Shown: piece by piece, positions 7,365 through 15,287 of the stretch | How the letters are laid out: the number at the start of each line of letters is the position of its first letter | Numbering within the stretch: the first letter of the stretch is position 1 | Origin: an uncultured Ruminococcus sp. | GTDB lineage: Bacteria; Bacillota; Clostridia; Oscillospirales; CAG-272 | DNA length: 23,002 nucleotides | Direction: 5' to 3' | Assembly: GCA_900551005.1 (NCBI GenBank) | Contig: URUL01000024.1 | Coordinates: 1-23,002 of the forward strand | Position numbers and translations under genes: made by a program | Notes under the pieces: model-generated | Told to the model about the DNA's origin: nothing | Database searches by the model: none | The model's input: the letters and a program-made list of their open reading frames with translations, nothing else

Positions 7365-8753
7365 ATGAGTCTCCTCCCGAAAAAAGGGCGGGAAATGCTT
7401 CGTCGCCTCGGCATAGTCGAGACAGAAGGCAGAGCTGACGGAAATTCTGCCAAGATCATCGTCGGCTTTTCCGGCGGTGCAGATTCCGCGGCGTTGCTTC
7501 ATTTTCTCGCTGTCGGCATAGGTCTGCGCGAAAAGATAACGGCGCTTCATGTAAATCACATGCTTCGAGGCGAGGATGCGGAAAGCGATGAGCGCTTCTG
7601 CCGCGAATTCTGCGCGAAATACGGCATTGCCTTCGAATCCGTGCATATAGATATAGCGACGATCTCCGGCGGCACCGCCATCGAAGAAACGGCGCGCAGC
7701 GAACGTTACAAGGCTCTCTGCGAATGTGCCGCACGCAACAAAGCGAGATATATTGCTCTTGCTCATACTGAGACGGACAATGCCGAAACGCTGATATTCA
7801 ACATCGTCCGCGGAAGCGGACTGAAGGGTGCCTGCGGCATTCCCGCATCACGTCCCTGCGGAGATTTTACGGTGATCCGACCGCTTCTCCTCTGCACGAG
7901 AGCTGAGACGGAGGCATACTGTGCCGAAAACGGCATCGCCTATGTGACAGATCAAACAAATTTCGACACTCATTACACAAGAAACTTCATACGACACGAT
8001 ATATTGCCGCTTCTCTGCCGCATAAATCCCGCCGCAGAGGATTCCCTTGGAAATTTCTGCGCTCTGCTCTCGCAGGACAGCGATTTCATAGAAGGCGAAG
8101 CGGATAAATTTTTCGGGGCTCTGAAAGACAAGACACATATATCGCGCAAATCCGTAATATCGCTTCACGATTCGGTTCGCACGCGAGTCATTGCCCGGAT
8201 GTATAAAGCGGCGGGCGGTGCAGATATGGATTCTCTGCACATCCGTGCCGTTTGCGATATGATATGCAGAAGCGGCGGCACAGGCACAAAGACAGAACTT
8301 CCCGCGGGCATTTTTGCCGTGGTAACAGGCGATGAGATCGCCTTTATGAAAAAGTCCGACTATGAGAAGACCGTGCAGCCCGACATTGCGGAAGCGGAGC
8401 TCATCTTAGGTGAAAACCGCATCGGCGATTCGCTTATTTATATTTCCGATAAACCGGATCACGCAGCGGAAAGGAAGTATTGCCGCGAATATGCCATCCA
8501 TTTCATGAAGGCATTTTGCCTTTGCGCAAGCGAAAAGCTGACGGCAAGGGCGGCATTATCCTCAGACAGCTATCGCGCGGGAAATATAACGAGAAAAATA
8601 AAAAAGCTGCGCACGGAGCTATCGCTGGCAGAGAGAAAAAAGCGGCCTGTGATATGTGCCTCGGGCGAGATAATATGGTATCCGGGCTTCGATATGTGCG
8701 ACAGAATGAAAGGCGAAGCACCTTCGGTTTATATATACTATTTTGAAAAATGA
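7365..8753 (+). CDS. tilS: tRNA(Ile)-lysidine synthase TilS
   Basis: ATP-dependent enzyme that adds lysine to C34 of the CAU-anticodon isoleucine tRNA, changing its codon reading from AUG to AUA. The 462-aa product has the PP-loop SGGADS at 36-41, the HVNHMLRGEDAESDE block at 62-76, and HTETDNAETLIFNIVRGSG, which corresponds to the family's second ATP-pyrophosphatase motif. A substrate-binding middle region follows, then a C-terminal TilS domain ending in RKKRPVICASGEIIWYPGF. Length matches the long bacterial form. AGGAG within the end of dnaB serves as ribosome site. Next to hpt, as in many Bacillota. Confidence 0.96.
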   Translation: MSLLPKKGREMLRRLGIVETEGRADGNSAKIIVGFSGGADSAALLHFLAVGIGLREKITALHVNHMLRGEDAESDERFCREFCAKYGIAFESVHIDIATISGGTAIEETARSERYKALCECAARNKARYIALAHTETDNAETLIFNIVRGSGLKGACGIPASRPCGDFTVIRPLLLCTRAETEAYCAENGIAYVTDQTNFDTHYTRNFIRHDILPLLCRINPAAEDSLGNFCALLSQDSDFIEGEADKFFGALKDKTHISRKSVISLHDSVRTRVIARMYKAAGGADMDSLHIRAVCDMICRSGGTGTKTELPAGIFAVVTGDEIAFMKKSDYEKTVQPDIAEAELILGENRIGDSLIYISDKPDHAAERKYCREYAIHFMKAFCLCASEKLTARAALSSDSYRAGNITRKIKKLRTELSLAERKKRPVICASGEIIWYPGFDMCDRMKGEAPSVYIYYFEK

Positions 8754-8776
8754 AAACAATTTTTGGGGGAGAAAAA

Positions 8777-9337
8777 ATGTCAGCAAAATACAATATGATG
8801 GATGATATCAGCGCCGTTCTCGCTGATGAAAATAAAATAAACGAGACTGTGGCAAGACTTGGTGCAAAAATTTCCGAGGATTATGAAGGCAAACGCCTGC
8901 TGATAATAGGGACGCTCAAGGGAGCGCTTCCCTTTATGGGTGCGCTTCTCGGCAAGGTCACGATACCATGTGAGATAGATTTCATGAAAGTATCCTCCTA
9001 CGGCAGCGGAACAAAAACAAGCGGTCAGATAAAGGTGCTTCTCGACCTCATCAGAAGCGACCTGAATCAGTGTGATGTTCTCATAGTCGAGGACATTATA
9101 GACAGCGGCAGAACGCTCGCCAATCTCACGGGATATATGCAGGAGCGCGGCGCAAAATCCGTTCGCACGTGCACTCTGCTCGACAAGCCCTCCCGCAGAG
9201 AAGTGGACTTCAAAGCAGACTACGTCGGCATGGTCATCCCCGATGAATTTGTGGTAGGCTTCGGTCTCGATTACAATGAAAAGTACAGAAATCTTCCCGT
9301 CATCGGCATACTGAAAAAAGAAATATACTCCGTTTAA
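8777..9337 (+). CDS. hpt: Hypoxanthine phosphoribosyltransferase
   Basis: Purine salvage enzyme that makes IMP or GMP from hypoxanthine or guanine and PRPP in the cytoplasm. The 186-aa protein carries the PRPP-binding signature VLIVEDIIDSGRTL at 101-114, the early GTLKGALPFMGALL loop at 45-58, the flexible-loop segment SSYGSGTKTSG at 73-83, and VIPDEFVVGFGLDY at 153-166. An earlier in-frame ATG at 8750 overlaps the tilS stop, but the start at 8777 sits five bases after GGGGGAG and matches the family's length, so I prefer it. A terminator follows at 9359, making this the last gene of the rplI unit. Confidence 0.96.
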   Translation: MSAKYNMMDDISAVLADENKINETVARLGAKISEDYEGKRLLIIGTLKGALPFMGALLGKVTIPCEIDFMKVSSYGSGTKTSGQIKVLLDLIRSDLNQCDVLIVEDIIDSGRTLANLTGYMQERGAKSVRTCTLLDKPSRREVDFKADYVGMVIPDEFVVGFGLDYNEKYRNLPVIGILKKEIYSV

Positions 9338-9352
9338 TCAAAACAAATGACG

Positions 9353-9387
9353 AAAAAATCCGCCGGTTTTCCAAACGGCGGAATTTT
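9353..9387 (+). terminator. Rho-independent terminator after hpt
   Basis: TCCGCCG (9359-9365) pairs with CGGCGGA (9376-9382), flanked by an A-run before and ATTTT after, so the stem can extend by A-T pairs. It closes the rplI-dnaB-tilS-hpt operon 20 nt past the hpt stop. It also lies only about 45 nt upstream of the next gene, so partial read-through is possible. Confidence 0.8.
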
Positions 9388-9432
9388 CTGTCTTAGTTTT
9401 CCGAAAATAAAATTACAGAGGTGAACTTCATC

Positions 9433-10596
9433 ATGATAAAACTGCTCTCGCGGTTCTTCATCAAAAATCGCAATGACACGAATGACCCGCGCGTACGCTC
9501 GGCATACGGCATGCTCTGCGGCATAGTCGGCATATTTTTCAATATCCTGCTTTTTGCCGGTAAACTGATCGCAGGTATCATCTCAGGCGCTATTTCCGTC
9601 ACGGCGGACGCTTTCAATAACTTGAGCGATGCCGGCTCTTCGCTGATAACACTGATCGGATTCCGTCTTGCAGGACAAAAGCCCGATAATACTCACCCTT
9701 TCGGTCACGGCAGGATAGAATATATCTCCGGGCTTCTCGTTTCCATAGCCGTGACGCTGATGGGCTTTGAGCTTGCCATTTCCTCTATTGAGCGCATTAT
9801 CACTCCCAAAGAAACGGAATACAGCCTCCTTACTGTCATCATTCTTGCTGTTTCGGTCGCCGTGAAGCTGTATATGGCGGCATACAACCGTGCCATAGGC
9901 AAAAAAATAAATTCCGATGCAGTAAAGGTCGCCTCGGTAGACAGCCTTTGCGACAGCTTCTCCACGCTTGCCGTGCTGATCTGCACGCTCATCTCTCATT
10001 TCACTTCACTGGAAGTAGATGCCTACTGCGGTCTGGCACTCTCCGCGATCATCCTCATTGCCGGCATACGCTCCGCGATAGAGACGCTGCAGCCCCTCCT
10101 CGGGCAGGCACCGGATAAGGAGTTTACGGATAAAATAATCCGCATAGCGAAAAGCTCACCCACCGTCCTTGGTATTCATGACCTGATCGTTCATGACTAC
10201 GGTCCCGGCAGACGCATGATCTCTCTGCATGCAGAGGTAAGCGACCATGCCGATCTTATAGAAGCGCATGATGCCATAGACAATCTCGAAAAAGAGCTTG
10301 CGCACGAGCTCGGCTGTGATGCCGTCATTCATATGGATCCGATCGCCGTAGACGATGAAGAGACAAAGACGGCAAAAACCGAAGCACAGAAGCGCGTTCG
10401 CGAGATAGATGAGCGCATCACCATCCATGATTTCCGCATGGTAAAGGGACCGACGCACACGAATATCATTTTTGACGCTGCCGTACCCTTCGATATAAAA
10501 GAGTCGGACGACGAAATAAAAGAGATGATACGCAAAGGTATTCTCGAGGACACGGGAAAAATAGCCGTCGTGACCGTAGACAGGATCCATACATAA
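9433..10596 (+). CDS. Cation diffusion facilitator (CDF) metal efflux transporter
   Basis: Proton-coupled divalent metal exporter of the CDF/ZitB-MamM type in the cytoplasmic membrane (387 aa). Six membrane helices lie between about 26 and 220. Metal-site motifs are seen: ADAFNNLSDAGSS with D59 and N63 in helix 2, HPFGHGRIEY from H88, and ASVDSLCDS in helix 5. A cytoplasmic domain follows (GIHDLIVHDYGPG...), then a charged helix and a second copy-like segment (TIHDFRMVKGPTH...DRIHT), giving a protein longer than the roughly 300-aa basic form. I chose ATG at 9433, eight bases after AGAGGTGA, over the GTG at 9421, which overlaps that site. The metal (Zn, Mn, Fe or Co) cannot be told from these motifs alone. 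Confidence 0.92.
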   Translation: MIKLLSRFFIKNRNDTNDPRVRSAYGMLCGIVGIFFNILLFAGKLIAGIISGAISVTADAFNNLSDAGSSLITLIGFRLAGQKPDNTHPFGHGRIEYISGLLVSIAVTLMGFELAISSIERIITPKETEYSLLTVIILAVSVAVKLYMAAYNRAIGKKINSDAVKVASVDSLCDSFSTLAVLICTLISHFTSLEVDAYCGLALSAIILIAGIRSAIETLQPLLGQAPDKEFTDKIIRIAKSSPTVLGIHDLIVHDYGPGRRMISLHAEVSDHADLIEAHDAIDNLEKELAHELGCDAVIHMDPIAVDDEETKTAKTEAQKRVREIDERITIHDFRMVKGPTHTNIIFDAAVPFDIKESDDEIKEMIRKGILEDTGKIAVVTVDRIHT

Positions 10597-10845
10597 AGCA
10601 CTTATCCACTCGTTTTGCATCCTGTTCGCCCGCCTAACGCGCCGCCTTTGCTCTGTGCTATGCCGATATGTTCTCAGCTCCTCGGCTATATCGGCGCACA
10701 TACTTCATACACGCCCGCCGCTTTTTTATATGGGCGTGGAACCAACGCATATGCAAATCTGCTCGATTCTTTCGTGTAATGTGTTCGCGCGCGTGGTATA
10801 GACAAAGCCATGGAGAGAGCACAAAGTAATGATTTCCGCACATAC
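10597..10845. other. Intergenic stretch with two weak hairpins
   Basis: No convincing gene lies between the CDF stop and the strong terminator. Two inverted repeats are visible: GCCGATAT at 10662-10669 with ATATCGGC at 10688-10695 (18-nt loop), and CACGCCC at 10710-10716 with GGGCGTG at 10732-10738 (15-nt loop). Short possible reading frames here lack good ribosome sites and recognisable sequence. I see no known RNA family in it. Confidence 0.4.
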
Positions 10846-10884
10846 AAAATCCTCCGTATGATTGTACTCATACGGAGGATTTTT
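10846..10884. terminator. Bidirectional terminator between convergent genes
   Basis: A perfect 16-bp stem (10846-10861 with 10868-10883) encloses the six-base loop TTGTAC. The A-run on one side and T-run on the other make it work on both strands. It sits between the plus-strand CDF gene and the minus-strand anti-sigma gene that ends at 10931. It is the strongest hairpin in the window. Confidence 0.93.
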
Positions 10885-10930
10885 GCCATTCAAAAATATT
10901 GCGACAGACTGCGCCGTTTATTTGAAGAGA

Positions 10931-11698
10931 TCACTTGAGCATTTCGGTCACGTATGCTTCGATATCGTCAAGATTTTCTGCGGCTTTTGTTCCGGGATAA
11001 GCGTCTCTTTCAAAAACGAGCCCATTGTCGGTAGCCAAAAATGCCCAGCGCATGCCGTCTGCAAGACCGCAGGAGGCGATATCGCGCAACATCAGCGTGG
11101 CACCGTTTATCTCCATGTAGGATCCCTCATCATATACCCAAGGCATAAAGATGCCTTCCATACCGTCTTCAAGATGTGTTATCACATCGGTATCTTCTAT
11201 CCACATTTCTCCGATACCGAGTGCACACGGAATCAGCATTTTGATTTTTTCGCCTGCCGTGATATCGCCCTGATATACCTTTTCTATCTGAACTGTCGCG
11301 ATACAACGCACCTCTTTGACGCCGTTGAAATCGATCGTGATATTGGAAAGTCCGCTCACCCTGCCGCGAAAAACGTACATTTTTTCTCTTGAAAACATTT
11401 CTTCTTCGCTCAGAGAGAGCAATTCGCTTTTTGACGAAACGACGTTTTCACTTTCCCATCCGTATGTTACTTTTGCCGTTGTTTTCTTTGAGAGAACGAT
11501 CTCTCCCTGCTGCGGATCTCCATGACCGCCGCCGAAATATGGGATCATGATGACGGCACTGATGACGATGCAGAGGCAGGCGACCATAGCACCCCATTTC
11601 AGCCAAACGCCTTTCTTTTTTCTCGGCTTTGCTTCTGCCGCTTCAACATATGCGGGATCTATAAGCTCCATCTTCTCCAAAAGTTCTTTTCCTCTCAT
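10931..11698 (-). CDS. Membrane-anchored probable anti-sigma factor
   Basis: Predicted partner of the ECF sigma factor encoded just upstream (255 aa). A short cytoplasmic N-terminus (1-32, with LLEKMELIDPAYVEAA) would hold the sigma factor. A basic patch, PRKKKGVWLKWG, leads into one membrane helix (about 35-54), and the remaining 200 residues lie outside. This arrangement is typical of clostridial sigma/anti-sigma pairs. The outer part, with CIATVQIEKVYQGD and IPCALGIGEMW, matches no enzyme I recognise and could be the sensor. No zinc-binding anti-sigma motif (HxxxCxxC) is seen. The start overlaps the sigma stop as ATGA, implying coupled, roughly equal expression. The role rests mainly on context and topology. 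Confidence 0.75.
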   Translation of the reverse strand: MRGKELLEKMELIDPAYVEAAEAKPRKKKGVWLKWGAMVACLCIVISAVIMIPYFGGGHGDPQQGEIVLSKKTTAKVTYGWESENVVSSKSELLSLSEEEMFSREKMYVFRGRVSGLSNITIDFNGVKEVRCIATVQIEKVYQGDITAGEKIKMLIPCALGIGEMWIEDTDVITHLEDGMEGIFMPWVYDEGSYMEINGATLMLRDIASCGLADGMRWAFLATDNGLVFERDAYPGTKAAENLDDIEAYVTEMLK

Positions 11699-12255
11699 AT
11701 CGTATAACTCTCCTTTTTAAGATACTCCCGAAGCCGCGCGCGGCAACGGCAGAGTGTGGTTTTCACCTTGCTCTCGGACAGGGCAAAATGTAAAGAGATA
11801 TCCGCTATGGAATCCAGATACCAATATCGGCGGATAAAAATATTCCTTTTCTCTTCATCCAGCTCGCCGAGAAATCCGTTGATCGCCTTACTCAGCGTCA
11901 TATTATCGATGCGGCACTCGATATCGTCGGGAGAAGGAATACATTCCTCCATTTCCGCATCAAGCTCGCATATACAGGCGTTTCTCTTGAGTCTGCGACG
12001 GTCGCGGCAGCAATTTAAGGATATGTGACGGGTAATGCGCGCAAGAAAAGCATACAGATAGCTTCTCGGCTCATGCGGCGGAATGGAATTCCACGCCTCC
12101 ATATAGGTGTCGTTTTCACATTCTTCGGCGCTCTGGCGATCTCGGACGATCCCATATGACAGCGCGCGCAGGCGAGCACCGAACTTCTCGGCAGTCTGCC
12201 CGATCGCCGTTTCATCACGCCGTAAATACATTTCCACGATTGTATTATCATCCAT
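11695..12255 (-). CDS. ECF-type RNA polymerase sigma factor
   Basis: Alternative sigma-70 factor of the extracytoplasmic-function group (186 aa), containing only regions 2 and 4. Region 2 (about 20-85) includes RLRALSYGIVRDRQSAEECENDTYMEAWNSI; region 4 (about 125-182) includes the helix-turn-helix DSIADISLHFALSESKVKTTLCRCRARLREYL. The linker between them is acidic. The ribosome site is AAAGGAG. The next gene overlaps it and encodes a one-helix membrane protein, the usual anti-sigma partner. A GTAACC-type promoter element upstream suggests the factor transcribes its own operon. The signal sensed and the rest of the regulon are unknown. Confidence 0.92.
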   Translation of the reverse strand: MDDNTIVEMYLRRDETAIGQTAEKFGARLRALSYGIVRDRQSAEECENDTYMEAWNSIPPHEPRSYLYAFLARITRHISLNCCRDRRRLKRNACICELDAEMEECIPSPDDIECRIDNMTLSKAINGFLGELDEEKRNIFIRRYWYLDSIADISLHFALSESKVKTTLCRCRARLREYLKKESYTI

Positions 12256-12298
12256 GGCTTTTATCTCCTTTCTGTCCGTATGGAAAGGCCTTCACCCC

Positions 12299-12330
12299 TA
12301 TCAGCACCGTTTTAGGCGGGAAGGTTACAC
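12299..12330 (-). promoter_or_regulatory. Probable autoregulated ECF promoter
   Basis: On the minus strand GTGTAACCTT (12321-12330) resembles the AAC-containing -35 element of ECF promoters, and 18 nt after AACC lies CTGATA (12299-12304) as a candidate -10. It sits about 45 nt upstream of the sigma ATG at 12255. No good housekeeping promoter is seen there. The assignment is inferred from position and the AACC motif. Confidence 0.55.
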
Positions 12331-12454
12331 TTTGTTTGAAAAAATATCAAAATTTTTGCTTTCGGGTATGAAAAAGGGGGCATCCGTCTTGTACGAGAAT
12401 ACCCGCTCGCTTTGCTCTTTCAAATTATTTTTGTATTCCTCTGCCGCGTGTGTT

Positions 12455-13021
12455 CTACTCGCCCTCAAGCTCAAAGACCGAATAATCCCGCTCGAAAAGG
12501 GCATCCGTGATATCGCGGGAGAGGCGCTCTTTGGGAATCTTCTCAAGCATTTTTCCTATGATGAATTTTCTGCTCTTGCCGACGTAACGAGGAAAACCGT
12601 TTTTCGCCATAATTGCATGCATTTCCGTTTTCCAGAGAAAAGCCGCCTTGTTTTGCAGCTTCATCTTCGGATTTTGCGACGCCTCGCGCACCTCGTAGAT
12701 GCGCGGCTCCACCTCCGTCTCATCGACGGCGAGGATTCCCCAATACGGCGGAATATGCTCTGCCACGCCGTTTTTGTGCGTTCTCCCGACCACGGCATAG
12801 TTGAGGTCGCAGTATTTATCTTAGTTACTCACCTGAGCGGAAAGTCGCGCATAGCTGTCGAAATCGCTTTTTATCTCCATGCCCAAAATACTTCCGTCTA
12901 TGACGGCTATGATATCCGCGCGCGATGATTTTATGTTTTTTTCTTCAAAAATACGGATTTTCCCATACTTTTCATCGAGATAATCAAAAAGCAGTTCTCT
13001 TATCTGCGGATCATGCAGCAT
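12455..13021 (-). pseudogene. sce7726-family nuclease-like gene broken by one in-frame TAA
   Basis: The first part (12821-13021, 66 codons) begins MLHDPQIRELLFDYL and holds the family core RADIIAVIDGSILGMEIKSD, in which D36 and the E49-I-K51 triad fit a PD-(D/E)xK nuclease site. Codon 67 is TAA (12821-12823). Reading on in the same frame gives DKYCDLNYA and then VVGRTHKNGVAEHIPPYWGIL, the expected continuation of sce7726 proteins, up to a normal stop at 12455. The position normally carries Tyr or similar, and TAC or TAT to TAA needs one change. The full product would be 188 aa. The GTG at 12793 might re-initiate, but no good ribosome site is evident. The function of the family is not well defined. 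It is either a recent pseudogene, a sequencing error or a recoded stop. Confidence 0.8.
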
Positions 13022-13090
13022 GCCTCTCTCCCCTCTCTCGCATCGGCATCAGAGCGGTTTTCCCCGCACCGCGAGCTTTTTTTAAAGTAG

Positions 13091-13116
13091 AAAGGGCTGT
13101 ATGGAAACAGCCCTTT
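13091..13116 (-). terminator. Hairpin terminator after the lipid kinase/ABC operon
   Basis: AAAGGGCTGT (13091-13100) pairs perfectly over 10 bp with ACAGCCCTTT (13107-13116) around a six-base loop. It lies 11 nt beyond the DUF4340 stop. The tail on the minus strand, CTACTTT, is only moderately T-rich, so termination may be incomplete towards the sce7726-like gene. Confidence 0.75.
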
Positions 13117-13127
13117 TCGTATCATTG

Positions 13128-15287
13128 TCAGTTTGCTTCGTATGCGCCTATCTCTATTCCTGCGAGGACCTTGTCGGAATCTTCAAAGAGCTTGTCTATC
13201 GCGGGCTTGCGCATGATCATGCCTCTCTCTCCCGTCACCGTCTCACGGGAAATCTCACGAATACCGTTTTCCGTCGAAACTTCATATTTAATGGAGGTGA
13301 TCGTAGGAACAACATACATTTCCGTCTGGCTGACGACCTTCTGTACCTTGCCGGAGGCATCGGTATACGTCTCATATACGTAGTAGAAATTATACGTTGA
13401 AACAGTCTGCGTATATTCCGCAGTCACATGATAGCTTGCCGCAACGTATCTGTTTATCACAACATTCATATCGCTGTCATAAGACAGGTTTACAGGCTTG
13501 AGCTCGCCGTCGTTGCTGTCAACCTTTTTCTGGAAGAAGCGCTTTGCCTCCTCATCATAATACAGCGTGCCGTATTCGATGGTATCTCCGCCCGATTTCG
13601 GCGTTGCCTTGGCATTCTCGCATATGAGATAGCCTCCGCGATACCGCGCATACATCATGCTTCCGCTATCGTCGCGCAGTTTATTGCCCTCCGCATCATA
13701 GAGAGCGAAGCTCTTCGCGAGGTCCTTCGGAGTCGAGGAGATCGTCACGCTGAGCCCCGGTTCTTCCGATACATCGCGTCCCTCGGCGTCCTTGGTGAGG
13801 TCAAAGTTTCGCGTGATGAGGACGAGATAGAGATTGCGGAAGTTTTCAAATTCGCCCGTATACGTTCCGCCGCCGTAGGAATCGGGCACATATTCTACAT
13901 TGAATTCGCGCGGGATCCCGTTTTTGCCGAGTATCGGCGCGCCGTCTTCGCCTGCCTCGAGCGCTTTAACATTGAACGTCTTTTCGGTACCGCTGAAAGC
14001 ATAGCGTACGCCGCTTCCCGCCGTATGGTCCACCAGCTCAAAATAATCGCATGTGCCGATGTAATTGTAATACATTCTGTCGCTTGTAAAGGCGGCGATG
14101 CTCCAGTCCACAAAACCAAGAGTGGAAGCGGCGACCTTGGCGATCACATCGAAATCGGGAGAATAGACATAATAATACTTCTCTCCGTCCTCGCTGTCCG
14201 TAAAGCTCTCGCTGAGATAAAGAAGGTTTTCCACCTCCTTGGCCTTTCCCGTCTCACTGTCGGGAACGGCGCAGCAATAATAAAATATGACGTAGTTTTT
14301 ATCCTCGCCCTCGACGATACGGTCCATATCTATATCCAGTCCGTACTTCTCGTAAACCTCGGGCTTTACGATATCTTCTCCGTATTCCATGATCTCGGAA
14401 GCCTGAATATAGAGGATATTATTGAGTACGGATGCGCCGAAGAGATCGTCATTGAGATAATATGCTGCAGGATATACCAGTTCATAGGAGCTTGTGGCGT
14501 TATCTGCCGCTTCCGTATCCTTCGATCTCAGCTCGATGAGAAGCTTGCGCTCGTCTGCCACGTTGCGGAAAATATAAAAATCATTGACCGATGTGACATT
14601 TGTCCCGAGATAATTGCTTATGGTACTGCTTACAAGCACCGTCGATTTGCTTTTGAATACAGCGACAGAGGAACTCAGTGCATAAACAATATTCTCTCTG
14701 CCCTCAACCATGCCGTAATACGCATTACCGGAGGGAATGACATCTCCCACGATCACCTTATATGAGGTACCGTCGTTCCTGTTCACCCTGAACCAGCTGT
14801 ATTCCTTTGCGCTCTCAGTGAGACCATACTGCACAAGATCGTCGGGTGTTGCGTTTTCGTTGACGCGCTGCATATCATTGATCTTAGTGGCGGAAACACG
14901 TCCCGCGCTTACGACGGCAGACGCCAAAGCGTTTGCATCGAGGAGTATATGGTCGTTTCCGCGAAAGTAGAAGGTAATGCCGCCGGAATCCGTCGCCGTG
15001 GATTCGAGAGCATAGTCGCCGTATTTATTATGAACCTCTATATTCTTTATATCGGTTCTTTCCGTATACGGAACGATGAGTATCGACTTGTCCCTATATT
15101 CTTCTCCCTCAAAGAGTAGGGGGGGCTCGTCGTCTTGCTTAAGGGAGGGATAGATCGCGGCGAAATACACGCCTGTACCTATGGCAGCCACAAGAACGAA
15201 TATGATGATCAGTCTGAGCTGCTTTTGCAGCGTTGTCTTTTCACCGCGTGAAAAGAGTTCTTTGATATTTGCGAAGAATTTTTTCAT
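13128..15287 (-). CDS. DUF4340-domain membrane-anchored protein of a Gld-type ABC system
   Basis: Large extracytoplasmic protein (719 aa) held by one N-terminal helix (about 25-45) after a basic cytoplasmic stretch. The remainder contains DUF4340-like sequence: YGDYALESTATDSGG, TPDDLVQYGLTES, SYKVIVGDVIPSGNAYYGMVEG and IVYALSSSVAVF are typical of that family, which tests ligand or partner binding of unknown nature. ATG at 15287 overlaps the GldG-like stop as ATGA and follows AAGGAGA, so I chose it over an upstream in-frame start that would add 27 residues read from the previous gene. Last gene of the ABC unit; a terminator follows. Biochemical role unknown; probably works with the GldG-like protein outside the membrane. 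Confidence 0.85.
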   Translation of the reverse strand: MKKFFANIKELFSRGEKTTLQKQLRLIIIFVLVAAIGTGVYFAAIYPSLKQDDEPPLLFEGEEYRDKSILIVPYTERTDIKNIEVHNKYGDYALESTATDSGGITFYFRGNDHILLDANALASAVVSAGRVSATKINDMQRVNENATPDDLVQYGLTESAKEYSWFRVNRNDGTSYKVIVGDVIPSGNAYYGMVEGRENIVYALSSSVAVFKSKSTVLVSSTISNYLGTNVTSVNDFYIFRNVADERKLLIELRSKDTEAADNATSSYELVYPAAYYLNDDLFGASVLNNILYIQASEIMEYGEDIVKPEVYEKYGLDIDMDRIVEGEDKNYVIFYYCCAVPDSETGKAKEVENLLYLSESFTDSEDGEKYYYVYSPDFDVIAKVAASTLGFVDWSIAAFTSDRMYYNYIGTCDYFELVDHTAGSGVRYAFSGTEKTFNVKALEAGEDGAPILGKNGIPREFNVEYVPDSYGGGTYTGEFENFRNLYLVLITRNFDLTKDAEGRDVSEEPGLSVTISSTPKDLAKSFALYDAEGNKLRDDSGSMMYARYRGGYLICENAKATPKSGGDTIEYGTLYYDEEAKRFFQKKVDSNDGELKPVNLSYDSDMNVVINRYVAASYHVTAEYTQTVSTYNFYYVYETYTDASGKVQKVVSQTEMYVVPTITSIKYEVSTENGIREISRETVTGERGMIMRKPAIDKLFEDSDKVLAGIEIGAYEAN

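Noticed and set aside
8750..8776. Earlier hpt start overlapping the tilS stop (ATGA)
   Set aside because: It would add nine residues (MKTIFGGEK) that are encoded by the GGGGGAG ribosome site itself. The start at 8777 has ideal spacing.
9338..9432. Metal riboswitch (NiCo/czcD type) before the CDF gene
   Set aside because: The 95-nt gap is mostly the hpt terminator and a ribosome site. I cannot see the conserved G-rich junction segments of that riboswitch.
13428..14765. Long plus-strand open frame of 445 codons
   Set aside because: It lies opposite the DUF4340 gene, which has a good start, an operon position and family motifs. The antisense product has no recognisable motif and no ribosome site.
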